DNA of 64,000 nucleotides from Ulota crispa (taxonomy: Eukaryota; Streptophyta; Bryopsida; Orthotrichales; Orthotrichaceae), in NCBI GenBank assembly GCA_963920765.1, contig OY987247.1, forward strand, positions 17,890,471-17,954,470, given 5' to 3'. The position numbers and the translations under genes are program-made. The notes beneath the pieces are model-generated. The model was not told the origin of the DNA. It did not search any database and saw only the letters and a program-made list of their open reading frames with translations. This document shows positions 1 through 11,890 of the stretch, in pieces (position 1 is the first letter of the stretch; the number at the start of each line of letters is the position of its first letter).

Positions 1-900
1 TTATTTTTTTTAAATGAATTTCTAATGTGAACTTTTCTCCAAGCTCTAGTGTATTTGAGGCTCATTTTCAAGATCTTCCAACACTAGAAATCTCAAGATT
101 GCAATGGACACCCTTGTACAAAATCTTGAATAGAAAAATCATGAACATTCATTTTCAAAATCAGATTTTTGATGTTGAAAATAAACTTCAAATCAAACTT
201 GTGTTCAAAAGAAAATACCAAAAATAGTGATTTGATAAGATTTTATTCATCTTCAAAGTTTTGCAAACACCCAAATTGGGTGGCTTGGGCATTTAGGGGT
301 TAAAGGGTTAAAGGGAAATTAAACCTCACCAATTCAAGGTGACACCTGAAGGTAGAGGTAGAGTGAGCAATTTTACTGCTAATGAGGTTTGATTGATTGG
401 CTCTGAACCGCAGGGAAGGAGGCTTTGCATATAGGGAAGCTAGTCTTTGGATGTTTGAGTAGGCAGTTTATCTGAAAAGCAAGCCAGTGTTGTACGGACC
501 GGGCAGAGACTTTTATAGCATAATTGCCTTGTTTTATAGTGGGTAAACAAATTATATGTTAGAATAAGTGAAACTGTATATTTATGAGTATTTCATACAA
601 AAGCCATAAGAGCTTTAAGTTCTATTTATAAATTTTTCAAATCTTTGTCTAATTTTTAATGTCATAAGCTTACACATTATGCAATGTATATATGATTAGT
701 ACCTACGTTTGTTGTTGCAAGCTTTTAGGCTCATGCTATGGATTAGTCGATGCAAAATGTGTATATGGAAATCTAGAGTTTTCAAGCTTCCCATAGTTCA
801 TTGCATATCATAAAAATGCACTGTTTTCATATTTTTAACTCCAAATCTCTTGGTTTTTCCCCCTTTGAAAATCATTTATGCTCTAGTTTGTCACCTTCTT
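1..900. other. AT-rich intergenic DNA, no gene recognised
   Basis: No convincing coding region. Around 287-315 there is a TTTAGGGGTTAA-like string that matches the terminus of the repeat family described elsewhere in the window, so a decayed element probably ends here. Its partner end was not found, and may lie outside the window. Confidence 0.5.
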
Positions 901-1605
901 TTTACCCGTAAAGGACCGAAGTCCCCTCGGGGGACTTTTGGGATTTTGGGATGTACTTACGACTAAACTACTTTGTGTAATTTTTTGAAATTTTTGTGAA
1001 AGATGGAGAATTCAAAGAACTATGTGGGCATCTAATTTTTACCTCATTCTGACATTTATTGAAGAAGAATTTTAGTTCGGCAGGCAGCCCAAAAAATTCT
1101 TTAAAATTTGTATTTTTTAAAATAAAAATTTAGGGTTAGTTCTTTAGACTTACGTACATGTGGGAAGCTTTGAATCATTCAATTTTAATTGATGAGATGA
1201 AAGTTATGAGAAGTTTTAGTTTGCAGGTAGGTGTGGAGAATCTCAAAACAATGCCTACACGCAAACTAAAACTTCTCATAACTTTCATCTTGTCAATTAG
1301 AATTGAATGATTCAAAGCTTCCCACATGTACTTAAGACTAAAGAACTGACTTTGAATTTTTATTTTAAAAAATGCAATTTTTAAAGAAGTTTTTGGGCTG
1401 CCTGCCTAACTAAAATTCTCATAAATTTATTTTTAACTTCTTCAATAAATGTCAAAATGAGGAAAAAATTAGCTGCCCACACAGATCTTTGAATCCCGCA
1501 TCTCCCATAAAAGTTTCAAAAAATCACGCAAAGTAGTTTAGCCATAGGTACGTGCCCAAAATCTCATTTGTCCCCAAAAAGGGGGCTTGGTCCTTGAGGG
1601 GTTAA
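901..1605. mobile_element. Foldback element with TTAACCCCTAAAGG-type ends
   Basis: A ~705 bp near-palindrome. The left arm begins TTTACCCGTAAAGGACCGAAG; the right arm, read on the other strand, begins TTAACCCCTCAAGGACCAAG. The arms stay matched for roughly 330 bases each, including the shared strings AAACTACTTTG, GACATTTATTGAAGAAG and GGCAGCC, and meet near 1240-1260. There is no coding capacity, so this is a non-autonomous DNA element. The right arm is related to sequence at 2400-2540 and 61490-61640. Confidence 0.75.
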
Positions 1606-1808
1606 TAACAATTTGAAAAATTTTAAATTCTTCAATTTCATGATACTATATTGTTGGTTTAACCCCTAAGTACCCAATTGATCATTTTCTAGTTACAGTC
1701 TTTTTTTGCAGGCTGCCCAAAATGAAAAAATAATAATTAAATAAAAAATAATTTCAAGTAGGAAGGCAAGTCTACTTTCCAATCCAATTTGAATCATGTC
1801 AATCCAAG

Positions 1809-2754
1809 TTAACCCCTATAGGCTTTTGACTATGTTTTCATCAAAACTGCCCCAAAATTGCCATTTGTAGTGCAAGTATCAAATTTTAGATAAAACTTAT
1901 TTTTGGACACATCTAATCATAAGATCTTGTAGTACACTAGTATCCAAAGATGTGGAAAAAAATTCAGAAATTTTTGCCATGTGGATTGTTAGGTGATTGA
2001 GTTTGAATTGAAAAAAAGTTGTTTTTTGTCCCTGCAAAAATCCAGGCAGCTGCACTTCACAAGGTCATATTTGTATGAAAAAAGTTTCAAAATACTTGTA
2101 ATGTTTTGTATTCATTCTTCAAGGCAAGTCAGGTACACACTTGAAAAATTTCAAATCATTTGGAAATGTATAACACATAAGAAAAAAATAGTAAGTAAAA
2201 AGAAGTAGAGAATGATACAAAACACTAGATTGTTAAGAATTTAGTTATGAAAAATGAAAATTCCAATCCCAATGGTCAAAATGTTGTAATAAACAATCTA
2301 CATACTTTGGCTTTATTTTTTTTCAAAAATATTAAAATTTGGGTAAAACATAGGACTTAAAAGTTTTTTTTAGAGTAGGGAATCCATAACTGCCCGCAAA
2401 CATAATCTCCTCATAACTTTCATCTCATTGATGAAAATTGAATGATTCAAAGCTTTGCAAGGGTATATATATATTTAAAGAACCAATTTCAAAAAACAAA
2501 ATTCAAAAAATGTAATTTTTAAGAAGTTTTTTGAGTTGCCAAGGTTGCCCTCCAAACTAATAAAACTACATATCATGCAATAACTTTTGAACCATGAAGT
2601 CAATAGTTATGAAATTTGTTGGGCCTCAAAGCTACTCCTTGGACACATCATTTGTGAAAATTTCAAAGAAAAAAAAAATGAAAAACCCATTTGTAGTGAG
2701 CTGCCCAAAATTGCTATGTTGCCAAAAAACATTGTGTGGGCCTTTAGGGGTTAA
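1809..2754. mobile_element. Inverted-repeat element, TTAACCCCTA family
   Basis: Starts TTAACCCCTATAGGC and ends GGCCTTTAGGGGTTAA, an inverted pair. The first ~60 bases resemble the right end of the element at 37919-39441, and the last ~55 bases resemble its left end, so the two are the same family in opposite orientation. The internal part at 2400-2540 resembles the arm of the neighbouring element at 901-1605. A 71-codon frame at 1993-2208 shows no recognisable protein. Confidence 0.65.
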
Positions 2755-3220
2755 TCTCCGTGGAGGAAAATTCTTCATAGACAAACACTTCAATATTTGC
2801 TAATGTTACAAAATTTTCTATTTTGAGAAACTAATGACGTTCTCTCTTTCAAAAAGTTTACATTTTTGAATTCTAGAATAGGATTGATGTCTATTTTTAA
2901 CCAATCTTACCAAATTTTAAATTCTATGTATAAAATTTGTAATTTTGATGAATATTAAATGGTAATTGCCTCTAAATTTAGTAAATAAGAGTCCATTTTT
3001 TTTGAATTTATGAATTTATGAGCGTATGGATAATTACTGAACATCAGGATTCTTATTTTTTGTTTTGAAAAAATTTCAGTGAAGTTACAAAAGTATCATT
3101 TTATAACATATCTATGTTTTACCCTTACTCCATTGCAATTGGGTGTTTAGGGGCTAAGAACTTGAAGTACTTTGTTTTTATTGCACCTTTGACAATTACT
3201 TGAACTTGGCAAAGCCTCTT

Positions 3221-3477
3221 AACACCATATTTGTTATAATGAGAGAATGGGGACCTCTCTAAATAAACATTAATATGAGAGTTTTTAACTCAAGTCAAGC
3301 TAAATTGACATAAAAAATTTCAGTTTTAGGTAAAATCTGAAAGGTTTTATGTCAATTTAACTTAGTTGACCTAAAACTTTTTGTTGAATTGCCCTAAAAC
3401 TTTTTAATTTCAAGTTGTATTTCCTTTAAATTACTCTCATTTCACTGGAAAACTCTCATTATAACAAATATGGTGTT
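3221..3477. mobile_element. MITE with AACACCATATTTGTTATAATG ends, copy 1
   Basis: Terminal inverted repeats of ~25 bases: AACACCATATTTGTTATAAT at the left and its complement at the right. The internal sequence is itself partly palindromic (matched TTTTATGTCAATTTAACTT-like strings). A second copy lies at 46540-46829. No protein is encoded. Confidence 0.8.
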
Positions 3478-3617
3478 TCTTTGTATAATGGCCAGCAATT
3501 CTCCCAACCTATCCAAGACTAAGTGGAATTTGATGTTGAATAGTTTATTCAAGATTTTATAAAAGAATTAGAATTTTGTGATCAAAATTGTTTTGAGTGA
3601 GGCCCAAAATCCTTAAC

Positions 3618-4377
3618 TTAGGGCATCCTCACTTAACATGTTACACATATACAACATTGGTGTTGTTGGAATAGAGTTCTCAATTGTAAATCAAATGTTG
3701 ATTAGATGTAACTCCTATACACATTGGGAAAATAGGGACCTTGTTATTTTTCTTTTTAATTGGCGCTATCACAATTTTTGCAAACCTTGCAAGGGCGTTC
3801 AATGTATACTAATTGTTCATTGATGACAACAATTGTGCTCTCTTGCATATTACTATGACATGGTTCTCAAGAGCAATTTTGTCCCTTACTTTGTTGCTCA
3901 ACAAGAGTAAAAATTTGAGATGTAAGATTGCAATAGGATTTGTTTTTCATATCATACTACTAAAATCATAGTGGCCTTTGTAATATCACATTTTTAGTCT
4001 CTGTGATATCATCATACTATTAAAATCACTTTGACCTCTATAATATCACATCCTCACCCTCTATATTTTAATATCTCAATTCTTTGTGATACCATACTAC
4101 TAATATTGCAATGATCTTTGTAATATCACATATTGACCTATATAATATCACATCTCAACTCTTTGGTATTATCACATATATATAATTTGAAAACTTATTG
4201 AAATTTTTACTTTGCATGCTATTCAACATATGAAAATCCTAATAAAATTCTAATGGTAAATGCATAGCTTAGCAAGCGTCAATAGCTAGTAAGTGAACTA
4301 TATCGACAAGGCTAAAAAGGACCATGAGATTCGGCCCTTAGTTTTCAAATCTCAAGTGTAAATTGAGGATGCTCCTA
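3618..4377. mobile_element. Possible element with GGGCATCCTCA ends
   Basis: The left edge reads TTAGGGCATCCTCACTTA; the right edge on the other strand reads TAGGAGCATCCTCAATTTA. The short inverted match is typical in style of PIF/Harbinger-like MITEs, but no clean target duplication is visible. It contains the tandem repeats at 3945-4175. Confidence 0.35.
3945..4175. repeat. Degenerate ~60-bp tandem repeat
   Basis: About three and a half imperfect units containing CATACTACTAAAATCA, a GACCTTTGTAATATCACAT-like string and a CTCTTTGTGATATCAT-like string. No coding function seen. Confidence 0.6.
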
Positions 4378-4521
4378 CTTCATGTCTCCAAAGTTGCCTC
4401 GAACCTTAGCTAAATTTTGAGTATCTTTCAAAAAAAACCATAATGTAACTAGCGTGTATCCAACTTATAGAAAAGAGCTAAATTATGAAACACTAGGAGT
4501 TTAGGTAGCTTGGGTATTTTG

Positions 4522-4875
4522 CTACGTTTTTCCTCTCTTCAATTTACCTCCAATCCTTCCAAAATCGTCACCAGTTTTACATCTTCGTTTGTTTCCAAGT
4601 TTCATTCCAATCGGTTGTTGGTCGTATTGCACGACCTCACTCTCCATTACAAGGCGTTTCTTCGGGGATAATTGCTGAGGAATTTCACCGTTGATTCCTT
4701 CGGAAACCATTGCTGAAGAATAACACCGTTGATTGTGCTTCTCCAAATTCTGTTTACTATAATGAGAGAAAATTCCTTTGCAGATTCTACAGACAACTAC
4801 AGTAACCAATGAGGGACCCGACTGACTGGACCAGACTACAGTACCAGAGGACCCCCCCTTTGAAGGCTGAGTCAT
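4522..4875 (-). CDS. Small uncharacterised reading frame with a CxxC...HxxxxC motif
   Basis: I do not recognise this protein. The frame opens upstream without an ATG; the first in-frame ATG is at 4875, giving 117 residues. It holds CRICKGIFSHYSKQNLEKHN followed by QRC, a Cys-x2-Cys-x12-His-x4-Cys arrangement that could bind one zinc ion, followed by a basic tail (KRRCK, KLKRGK). It lies divergent to the AP2 gene in locally GC-richer DNA. It could be a real small zinc-finger protein, the last exon of a longer gene, or a chance frame; similarity to a named family is not established. Confidence 0.3.
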   Translation of the reverse strand: MTQPSKGGSSGTVVWSSQSGPSLVTVVVCRICKGIFSHYSKQNLEKHNQRCYSSAMVSEGINGEIPQQLSPKKRLVMESEVVQYDQQPIGMKLGNKRRCKTGDDFGRIGGKLKRGKT

Positions 4876-4921
4876 GGAATTGAGTGACCCCACGCCCCCC
4901 TCTTCCCCTTCCACGAAGGTA

Positions 4922-5254
4922 TCATTCTGCTGACGAAAATGTCTGCACTTGAGCTTTTTGGAGTTTAGGACCAGCCTTCAAATGGAAATGCTGGTGGCAT
5001 ATAAACTCTAGAACTCCGGTGCCCAACGACAGATTTGGAACTCTGCGCTCAGCCTCTTGGACAAGAACGCGACAAATCTCTCTCAATTTGGTCGCCCGGT
5101 GACTTCGCTCCCTGGAGTTGCTTGTGGTGGTATTCTTGCCATTGGCCCCGAAGTCGAGGAGTTGCTGGAGGTGAATGACCAGGAGCTTGTGCCAATTGAA
5201 GAACGCTACGAGAGTTGAAAGGATTTGGGATTCAATAGTGAAGGTCAGTTTCAA
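4922..5254 (-). pseudogene. Uncharacterised 110-codon frame, possibly a decayed histone-fold fragment
   Basis: Open from 5254 to a TGA at 4922 with no ATG at its start. The middle (RATKLREICRVLV, then ERRVPNLSLGTGVLEF) is loosely laid out like the first helices of a histone H2A fold, where RIxRxL is followed by ERV and AVLEY. The similarity is weak, and the typical acidic-patch and tail residues are absent. It ends 8 bases before the next antisense frame (4914-4522), in a different reading frame. It may be a decayed gene or simply the AP2 gene's upstream region read backwards. Confidence 0.15.
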
Positions 5255-5356
5255 GGAGGCGACTGAATTTGGGTTGTAGCTATTCCTGAGTGGAGACTCC
5301 AGTCATCGGCAAAGGCAGCCCCTTTTGATAGAGAGATTCAATTGTCTACACACACC

Positions 5357-6313
5357 ATGGTGACTTCATGGAGGAAGAGTCGTCGTACATCAGCGGAGCA
5401 TGCCTGTCCACGGAGTAGCAGCAGGAGATCTAGAATGCGAGAATCCTTCGAGCCAGAGTGGTTGCCAGCATCAGCATCGTCGTCATCACCCACCCCCTCG
5501 CCTCCTCGTCGTCGCGACGCCTTGAAAACGCTGGTGGACAAAATAGTGCGCCCGCGGAGCAGCACTAATGAGCCCGACGAATCGGAGTGCATGCCCAATC
5601 CAGAGACGAAGAACTACCGAGGAGTGAGGTACCGCGAGGAGCTGAACAAGTACGTGACCGAGATCCGTCCCGCTCGGAGCACGAAGAAAATCTGGCTGGG
5701 GACCTACGACACTGCCGAGGAGGCAGCTCGCGCTTTCGACATTGGCAACCTTTGCTGCAAGAAAAACCTGCCGCTCAACTTCCCGGACTCCCAGCGCATG
5801 CTGCGTAAGATCTCCTCCGGGCTCTCCCCCGACGAGGCTCGCAACGCCATAGCCAAGCTGGCCAAGGAGGTGGCACGAGTCGTCAGCTTCACTGTCACTT
5901 CCGAGGTCGAGAAACGGAAGGGAGTCGATCGCGCGGCGGCCCAGAAAGCTATCGAACTGCTGCATCAAAAAGCTCAGGAACCGATGGAGCTCGAACCAAA
6001 GACAGAGCCAGAGCTACTTCGGATGGACTCGACCGAGCTCCAAACGCAACACCTCGAAGCTGGATTTGGCTCTTCGGTGCGCACGTACACCGAACGCTTG
6101 GAAGAAAACGTCGTCACTGTGGTTGAAGAAAGCAACATGGTGGTGGCCACGTCCATGCCCTTGCAAATTGGAGGAGAAGGAGGCTCCGAGGCTCACTCCT
6201 GGAACTTCGACTTGAGCCGGATGTTCCTCCCGAACGAGAACAACGTACCTTTGCACAAGCTCATCAATTTCGGCTCTGAGTATGGCGATGTTCTCGTGCA
6301 CAGCTACCCCTGA
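5357..6313 (+). CDS. AP2/ERF-domain transcription factor
   Basis: An intronless gene of 318 residues and a nuclear DNA-binding regulator by family. The start is ATG 5357 (context ACACCATGG); the frame is open five codons upstream but lacks an earlier ATG. The N-terminus is Ser/Arg/Pro-rich and disordered. The AP2/ERF domain spans about residues 87-144: it opens YRGVRYREELNKYVTEIRP, continues IWLGTYDTAEEAARAFD and closes NFP. The WLG and RAFD elements are intact. The segment usually read as PWGKW is replaced by EELNKY, so the DNA-contact face of the first strands is unusual and the ERF/DREB subgroup is uncertain. The C-terminal half is acidic with a Glu-rich stretch around residue 210, plausibly an activation region. 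Codons are GC-rich, unlike the AT-rich flanks. Confidence 0.93.
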   Translation: MVTSWRKSRRTSAEHACPRSSSRRSRMRESFEPEWLPASASSSSPTPSPPRRRDALKTLVDKIVRPRSSTNEPDESECMPNPETKNYRGVRYREELNKYVTEIRPARSTKKIWLGTYDTAEEAARAFDIGNLCCKKNLPLNFPDSQRMLRKISSGLSPDEARNAIAKLAKEVARVVSFTVTSEVEKRKGVDRAAAQKAIELLHQKAQEPMELEPKTEPELLRMDSTELQTQHLEAGFGSSVRTYTERLEENVVTVVEESNMVVATSMPLQIGGEGGSEAHSWNFDLSRMFLPNENNVPLHKLINFGSEYGDVLVHSYP

Positions 6314-7300
6314 ATTCCTGATAAACTTCGACAATGAATGCTTTTGCAGCGAGCGAGTGAGTGTCCATCCTTGTGCTTTGACTCAGAATTGTTCTTCGGT
6401 GTGCTTCAAAATTGGGCTGGTAGGCATGGCAGCGGAGTCAACAAGGGCGACAATGGCGAGGTCTTCTGGATTCAGTGGAGGAGCAGAATGCAGAAGAGTT
6501 TCCTCCAAGGGCACAAGTTTGTGTTCGTGCAAAGCTGTTCGTATGTACAGAATGTGACATGGTTCACCTTTTTTGTTAGGGAACTGACACTATGCTCTGT
6601 TCCAGAGTGTGATGTTTGGTATTTATTTGTAATTGACCAATTTTTTGTAGAGGTGTCTGTACTATTCATTCAAGGTTAGATCAGCTTAGGAGGATAGAGA
6701 ATTGCTACGGTTGTTTTGAATGGAGTTGTAATATCCGGGCTGATGCGACGGCCATGACAGGACGAATCTTGGTATACGATTCCTTCCACAATTATGTATT
6801 ATAGCTCAGCAGTGTGTGGGGAGATCTGGTGTTTACTGTAATGGTAGCCGGTTGATTTTTTGGAAAACCGATTTAGATGCCAGAGGGAAGGAAGCAAGTC
6901 TTGTACGCAATTGAAAATCAAGGAAATGAATTGGCATCCTTGTAATTTTGGGGATTTTCTTACCAAAAGAGGTTTCTGTTACGTGGATTATAACCAGAAA
7001 AAATCCTGCCTGTGCAAGTATCGTCTTGTCTGTACCCAAGGATTTCTGGTTATGTTGGCAAGATGAGACCAGTATGGTTCAATTAGTAATAGTAGCATGA
7101 GTTTAGTATGAAGATTGTAATGGTTGAAATTTCAATATCAATGTATTGTGGCATATGCTAAACTATGTTGCCATGGATACGCTCATCTTTGATGCACTTT
7201 AGCTTCTTTGGTGCTAATTATAGTTAAGATGAAAGAGAACATTTGAGAAGGCCAATGGAGGAAAAAGAAAGTTTATTGAGTGCAGGCTGCACCCGCTCAA
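6314..7300 (+). other. Likely 3' untranslated and downstream region of the AP2 gene
   Basis: Moderate GC immediately after the AP2 stop, grading into AT-rich DNA. Short open frames at 6282-6679 overlap the stop in other frames and have no family resemblance. No clear terminator or polyadenylation motif is called. Confidence 0.4.
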
Positions 7301-9050
7301 GTTTAAACATGGAATGTGGAAGTTGTGAAGGGGGATTCCAAGCCAAATTGGCTCAGAATCTGTTAGGAGTCCAAGTCTGAGATGGTGACGGCCTGTGACT
7401 GACTGGGTGTTATTTTTTGTTCTTTTGTTGGGAGAGCAACACTCTTCTTAGAATGCATTTTAGTCATAATCAGCTTTAGTTAGTAACTTTCATCCAAATA
7501 CTGGTAAGCGTAATATGAGGTAAGATTTTTAACAAAAGAATTGTCAAAACATTGTAAAACATAAGTTAGTGGTTGTCCTTTGTCATTTTGATTCGTACCC
7601 GAGTTTTAAGAAGCAAGGTAGGATTTTGGATGGTGAATGCCTTTGTTTGTTTCAGTACTACCCAAGGATGCAGTTTAATTATAAATCTTAGGCTTCTAAC
7701 CAATAATTTTATAGAATTGCAGTATTACAATTAGTGAATATTCCAATTTGAAGGAAGGTAGAGTACCTCGCATGAACGTGATATTGGGGGGAAAATATAC
7801 GGGGACATTTTAAAGGTGGGTGCACAAAACGAGTGAGCATTAGAAAAAAAAATCTAATTATATTCCATGATTTGCAAAAAATACAAGAAGAAGAGCTTCA
7901 AAAGTCTCTCAAACGTTGCAAAAGACCAAAACTAACCCTTTTGCAATAGAGGTTTCAAAGCTCTAGTGAACCCTCACCATAATTGGTTGTTTCCAGTACA
8001 AATTTCTCTCACTGCCCCTTTTTGCAAGAAAAAAATGGTGTCTCCTCATAATATTTTGATTTCTCCCTTCCCTTTTGCAAAATTTGAGAAGAGGTTTCTT
8101 ACACTACAAAGGAACATTTTCAATTTGGTCTTCTTTTTTGTCAATTTGAACACATTTAGTCAATTTGAACATGGTTCCCTTGTAGGCATAATTAGAGAAG
8201 CCAAGTCTGTTGTCTTTTTATCGCCTCTCTAAGTTTTTTCATGCCAAAATGCGGATTTACCTTAAAACAAAATCAGTTTTCTCTTAAGAAAACTGTCAAT
8301 TTCACAAGGGAAAATTTTGTGAGGAAATGTTTCCTTTTTCCTTGAACTTTGAAACCCCTCGAATGAGGCGAAGAAATTTGAGTTCCGCTGACCCTTCGTA
8401 GAAATAGTCGAAGGATAGAGTCAGAGTCACAGAGTGGGCCCACATGCATGACCGGACCGTGCCTTTATTGAATCCCGGGAGACCTGGGGTCCAGTATACT
8501 TGTCTGTACGCGTTAACCTTTATTGACTTCCAGTATTTTGTAAATAAAATTAATAATATTTCTATCTATTCTGATCAGGATTTAATTTTTGTTTTTGTCA
8601 GGGTAGAGCGACCCGCGCCTGAGAATGCAGGTAGGTAAGGAAAATTTTGCTAAAATTGGAATGAATGAAAGATTAACAGAAGTTCATCCAAAAAACTTTT
8701 AATATAAGCTAATTTCATTCAAAATATGGCAAATCATGTTTCAGCTCATGTAGGGAAGTAGGGAAATGGCGATTTCATCCAAATTTTCACTATAATTTCT
8801 TAGTGTACCAATAGCCATCTCACTTTTGAGGTAAGATTCTGGCAAAAATTTGCCAAGAAATTAAACGCTGATTTTGATGACTTTGGAGAACCTGTATCAA
8901 ATAAAAAGCGAGCCAGTGGAATTGGCTGTAGGACGAGTTTATTTGAAAGGTGAAGAATTTATAACCGGATGGAAAATTTGATAGGATTGGAAGTGAATTG
9001 ATGAAAAAAAAAATTGCAAATGTGTTTGATAGTTTCAGTAAATATTTGGT
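7301..9050. other. Intergenic DNA without recognised genes
   Basis: AT-rich with a somewhat GC-richer patch at 8340-8640 (contains GGGCCCACATGCATGACCGG). That patch may be a gene relic, but no frame of it resembles a known protein. No structural RNA seen. Confidence 0.4.
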
Positions 9051-9426
9051 TTAACCTCTAAATGCAAAGGTGGACAAAAAAAACGTCCATTCCATACCAA
9101 AAAAATGTTGTGCAGAATGGAACAATTTTTTTTATTATTTGGTTTTTTCCAGAAATGATCCTAAACATATTGTTCATCATGGAAGGCAGAAAATTACCTC
9201 ATTAGATGCACTCATATTTTTAGGTAACTCCAAATATGAGAAGATTCAAAAACACGGTGTTAGGTCCCATGTTGCCTTTATTACAATTTTCATGAAGGCA
9301 TCATGCACTATTAACTTTTACAATTTTTGAAAACTATATTATAATGGGTGGGCATTTGCCACACTACTATAAACAATAATTGTAAAGGGGTTGATCCAAG
9401 TGACCAGCCCAACATTTAGAGATTAA
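9051..9426. mobile_element. TTAACC(C/T)CTAAA family element, copy A
   Basis: About 376 bp, left end TTAACCTCTAAATGC, right end TTTAGAGATTAA. The interior matches the two copies at 52657-53042 and 53039-53405: a TTTTTTTCCAGAAATGATC-like string, GTTAGGTCCCATGTTGCC, and ATCATGCACTATTAACTTTT. An 86-codon frame inside it has no recognised product and is not conserved as a frame in the other copies. Confidence 0.8.
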
Positions 9427-9849
9427 ATGATAAGTTATAACAAGTGAGAGTCTTAAAATTTAATTTATGCAAACCACATTTCTATTAGCATTTTGTTTTT
9501 TATGTTTTATATATTTTCATTTCAGTTTACATTACCCAAATAGCGCAGATTTTATTGGCCTTCTTTTTAAAATATATGATTTAAGCTTGTTCAATGTTTT
9601 AAATTTGGCAATAATCCAAGTAACCGTGTAGAAGTGGACAAGCCATGTGGTTTAGAGTAGACTTAGGGTGTTATGCAGTGTCAACAATCAACAATCCTTA
9701 GAGTTTATGGGGGTAAATCAGCATTCTTTGAATTACATTCCCTTTTGCTCTTCTTTGCAGTTGCTTGCTTCTTGTCACAAATTTTTATCTACTAATCTGG
9801 ATTGTTGTGTTTTTTGGATTCCACATATGTGTACTTTCACTAGAATTCT

Positions 9850-9978
9850 TTAGGGTATGTTCATACTTGGTGTTAGGAGGGGTATCAGCAATATGAATGC
9901 AGTTTAAAGGTGTGTCCAAATGCATCTAATTTTCCTTAACTACTACCACTCTTAACACCAAGTGTGAGCTTATCCTAA
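9850..9978. mobile_element. Short foldback MITE (~129 bp)
   Basis: The left end TTAGGGTATGTTCATACTTG and the right end on the opposite strand TTAGGATAAGCTCACACTTG share TTAGG, CACTTGGTGTTA and spacing. No coding capacity. Confidence 0.6.
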
Positions 9979-10963
9979 GTGTATATGTTTGCCACCCCAT
10001 TTGTCCCAACTAAGGTGTTAAAACACCCCCAATGCTTAGTACTACTCAATTCTAGTCCACAAAATTTTAATACATGGCTTGTCACAAACACCTTAACCCC
10101 TAAATGCCTGAGGCCTATTTGGAGCTTCTAGAAATTTGCTCTAAGTTGAACAAAAAGCCAACATTCTAAAGAGTGCATAAAGTTTTATTAAATTGTAACC
10201 GTACAAATTCAAACTAGATATGAAAAGAAAACATAACAATACCACTTGTGGAATGAAAAATTATAATGTTTGATCATGAGGGTGTTAAAATTGCAAAAAT
10301 GAGTAAAAGGCTTTTGATCTTGTTTTCACAAGTTGATTCTAAACCACGTGGGACATATTTCCAATACCCTATGGTTTTTTATACGTTGATTCATTTGGTT
10401 TTTAAATGAGGCTATTTTATGGGTAAAATCTATTTGTTCAATATTATCCTATTCTTGCTATTTTTCAAAAAAAAAAACTTATTACAAATACACATATGGT
10501 ATACATCATGAACCAGTAATAAACATATGAATTAAAGGGTCATTGTCCAAGTGGCAAATCTTACTAACAAGTTTTAAGTATTTCTCAATTCTATGGCATG
10601 TATTTATAACAATTGCAATAAGCAACACTATAGATTTTCATAGGCCCTACTTGTCAAGACTAGTTTATTAACAGAAATTCCTACTACCGAATGTTTTTAC
10701 ATACCCTAATTTATATATATTAAAATATATAGTATTTCATGAACCGTATAGTAGCTCTACATATTTTATAATTTTTTTCTTTTTTGAATTAAATGAACCC
10801 TATCTTTTAACTCACATGATTTCTAAAATATGGGTTACTGATCTTCCCAAAAGAAATTATTTGGTGATTTTGTAGATTTTACATCATTTTTTTGACAACT
10901 ATTGCAATGATTTTTAGCTCACTTATGTCAAGTACTTGAATAATATCTTTTAAAATAAATTGG
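9979..10963. other. AT-rich intergenic DNA with a TTAACCCCTAAATG string
   Basis: No gene. CCTTAACCCCTAAATGCC near 10091 looks like the left end of another TTAACCCC element; its right end was not located. Confidence 0.4.
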
Positions 10964-11890
10964 TATAGGCACTTGTCCGTTTGACTAAACACAAAATAAA
11001 TTCAAGATCAATTATGCAAAATATTTCCCTTGCAAGAATTGTTTTTTTACTTTATATTCACGTAATCCAATTTCAAACTTTACCCATGCTAGTAAAATAT
11101 TTGTTTTGTTTACAAAACATTCCCTTGCAGTAAAGCAATTTTTTTTTTATACCCACACAATATTTTACCCATGCAGTAAAAGAAATGAGATTGCTTTTTC
11201 ATGCAAAAAAATGTTGTTTATTTTTTACCTACACAAATTTGTTACCCACATGGTAATTATTCACACCTTTTTTTAATATATATTTTCTTTATTTCCATGC
11301 GGTTTTGTTACAATTTTTATTATTTACCCACGCATTTTTTTACATACACAAATTTTCATCAATACATTTTTTTCTCACGCTAGTTTTTACCTCCACAAAT
11401 TTTTACCTATGCAAGTTTTTTATCCAAACAAGTATTTGTTCATGCATGTTTATTTACCCACGCAATAAAAGGATTGCCGTAAAAGGATTACTGCACAATA
11501 AATCATATTCTTTTATATAGATACTAGTATAAGCACTTGTCAATCTGATGGGATACAAAATACTTTTAGGCTCAATTATGCAAAACATTTCTTCCAAAAG
11601 AAAATAGTTCTTACTTTTTATCTACACACTCGAATTTTAAACTTTACCCATGCATTAAACATTTATTTTTGTTCACAAAACATTTCCTTGCAATAAAGCA
11701 TTTTTTGTTTTTTACCCATACATTTTTTTCTCATGCAACTTTTTACATACGCATTTTTACCTGCACTAGTTTTAGCAATGCAAGTTTTTTACCTAAACAA
11801 GGTTTTACCCACACGGATTTATTTATCCATGCAGTATAAGGATTGCAATAAAAGGATTGCCAGTAAATCAAAATTTGTTATATAGGTAGA
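10964..11890. repeat. Duplicated AT-rich segment with TTTACCCATGCA motifs
   Basis: Two diverged direct copies, about 10964-11520 and 11528-11890. Both begin TATA(G/A)GCACTTGTC and contain ATTATGCAAAA, AAACTTTACCCATGC, TTTGTT(T/C)ACAAAACATT and CTTGCA(G/A)TAAAGCA in the same order. A third partial copy is at 16118-16208. Short periodic TTTTTACC(C/T)A(C/T)GCA strings run through both. Confidence 0.7.

Noticed and set aside
287-315. Telomere-like TTTAGGG strings and their relatives
   Set aside because: The strings are TTTAGGGGTTAA, occur singly at element ends, and are not tandem TTTAGGG; not an interstitial telomere.
5486-5968. A 160-codon minus-strand frame across the AP2 gene
   Set aside because: Shadow of the AP2 coding strand; no domain and it crosses the AP2 domain region.
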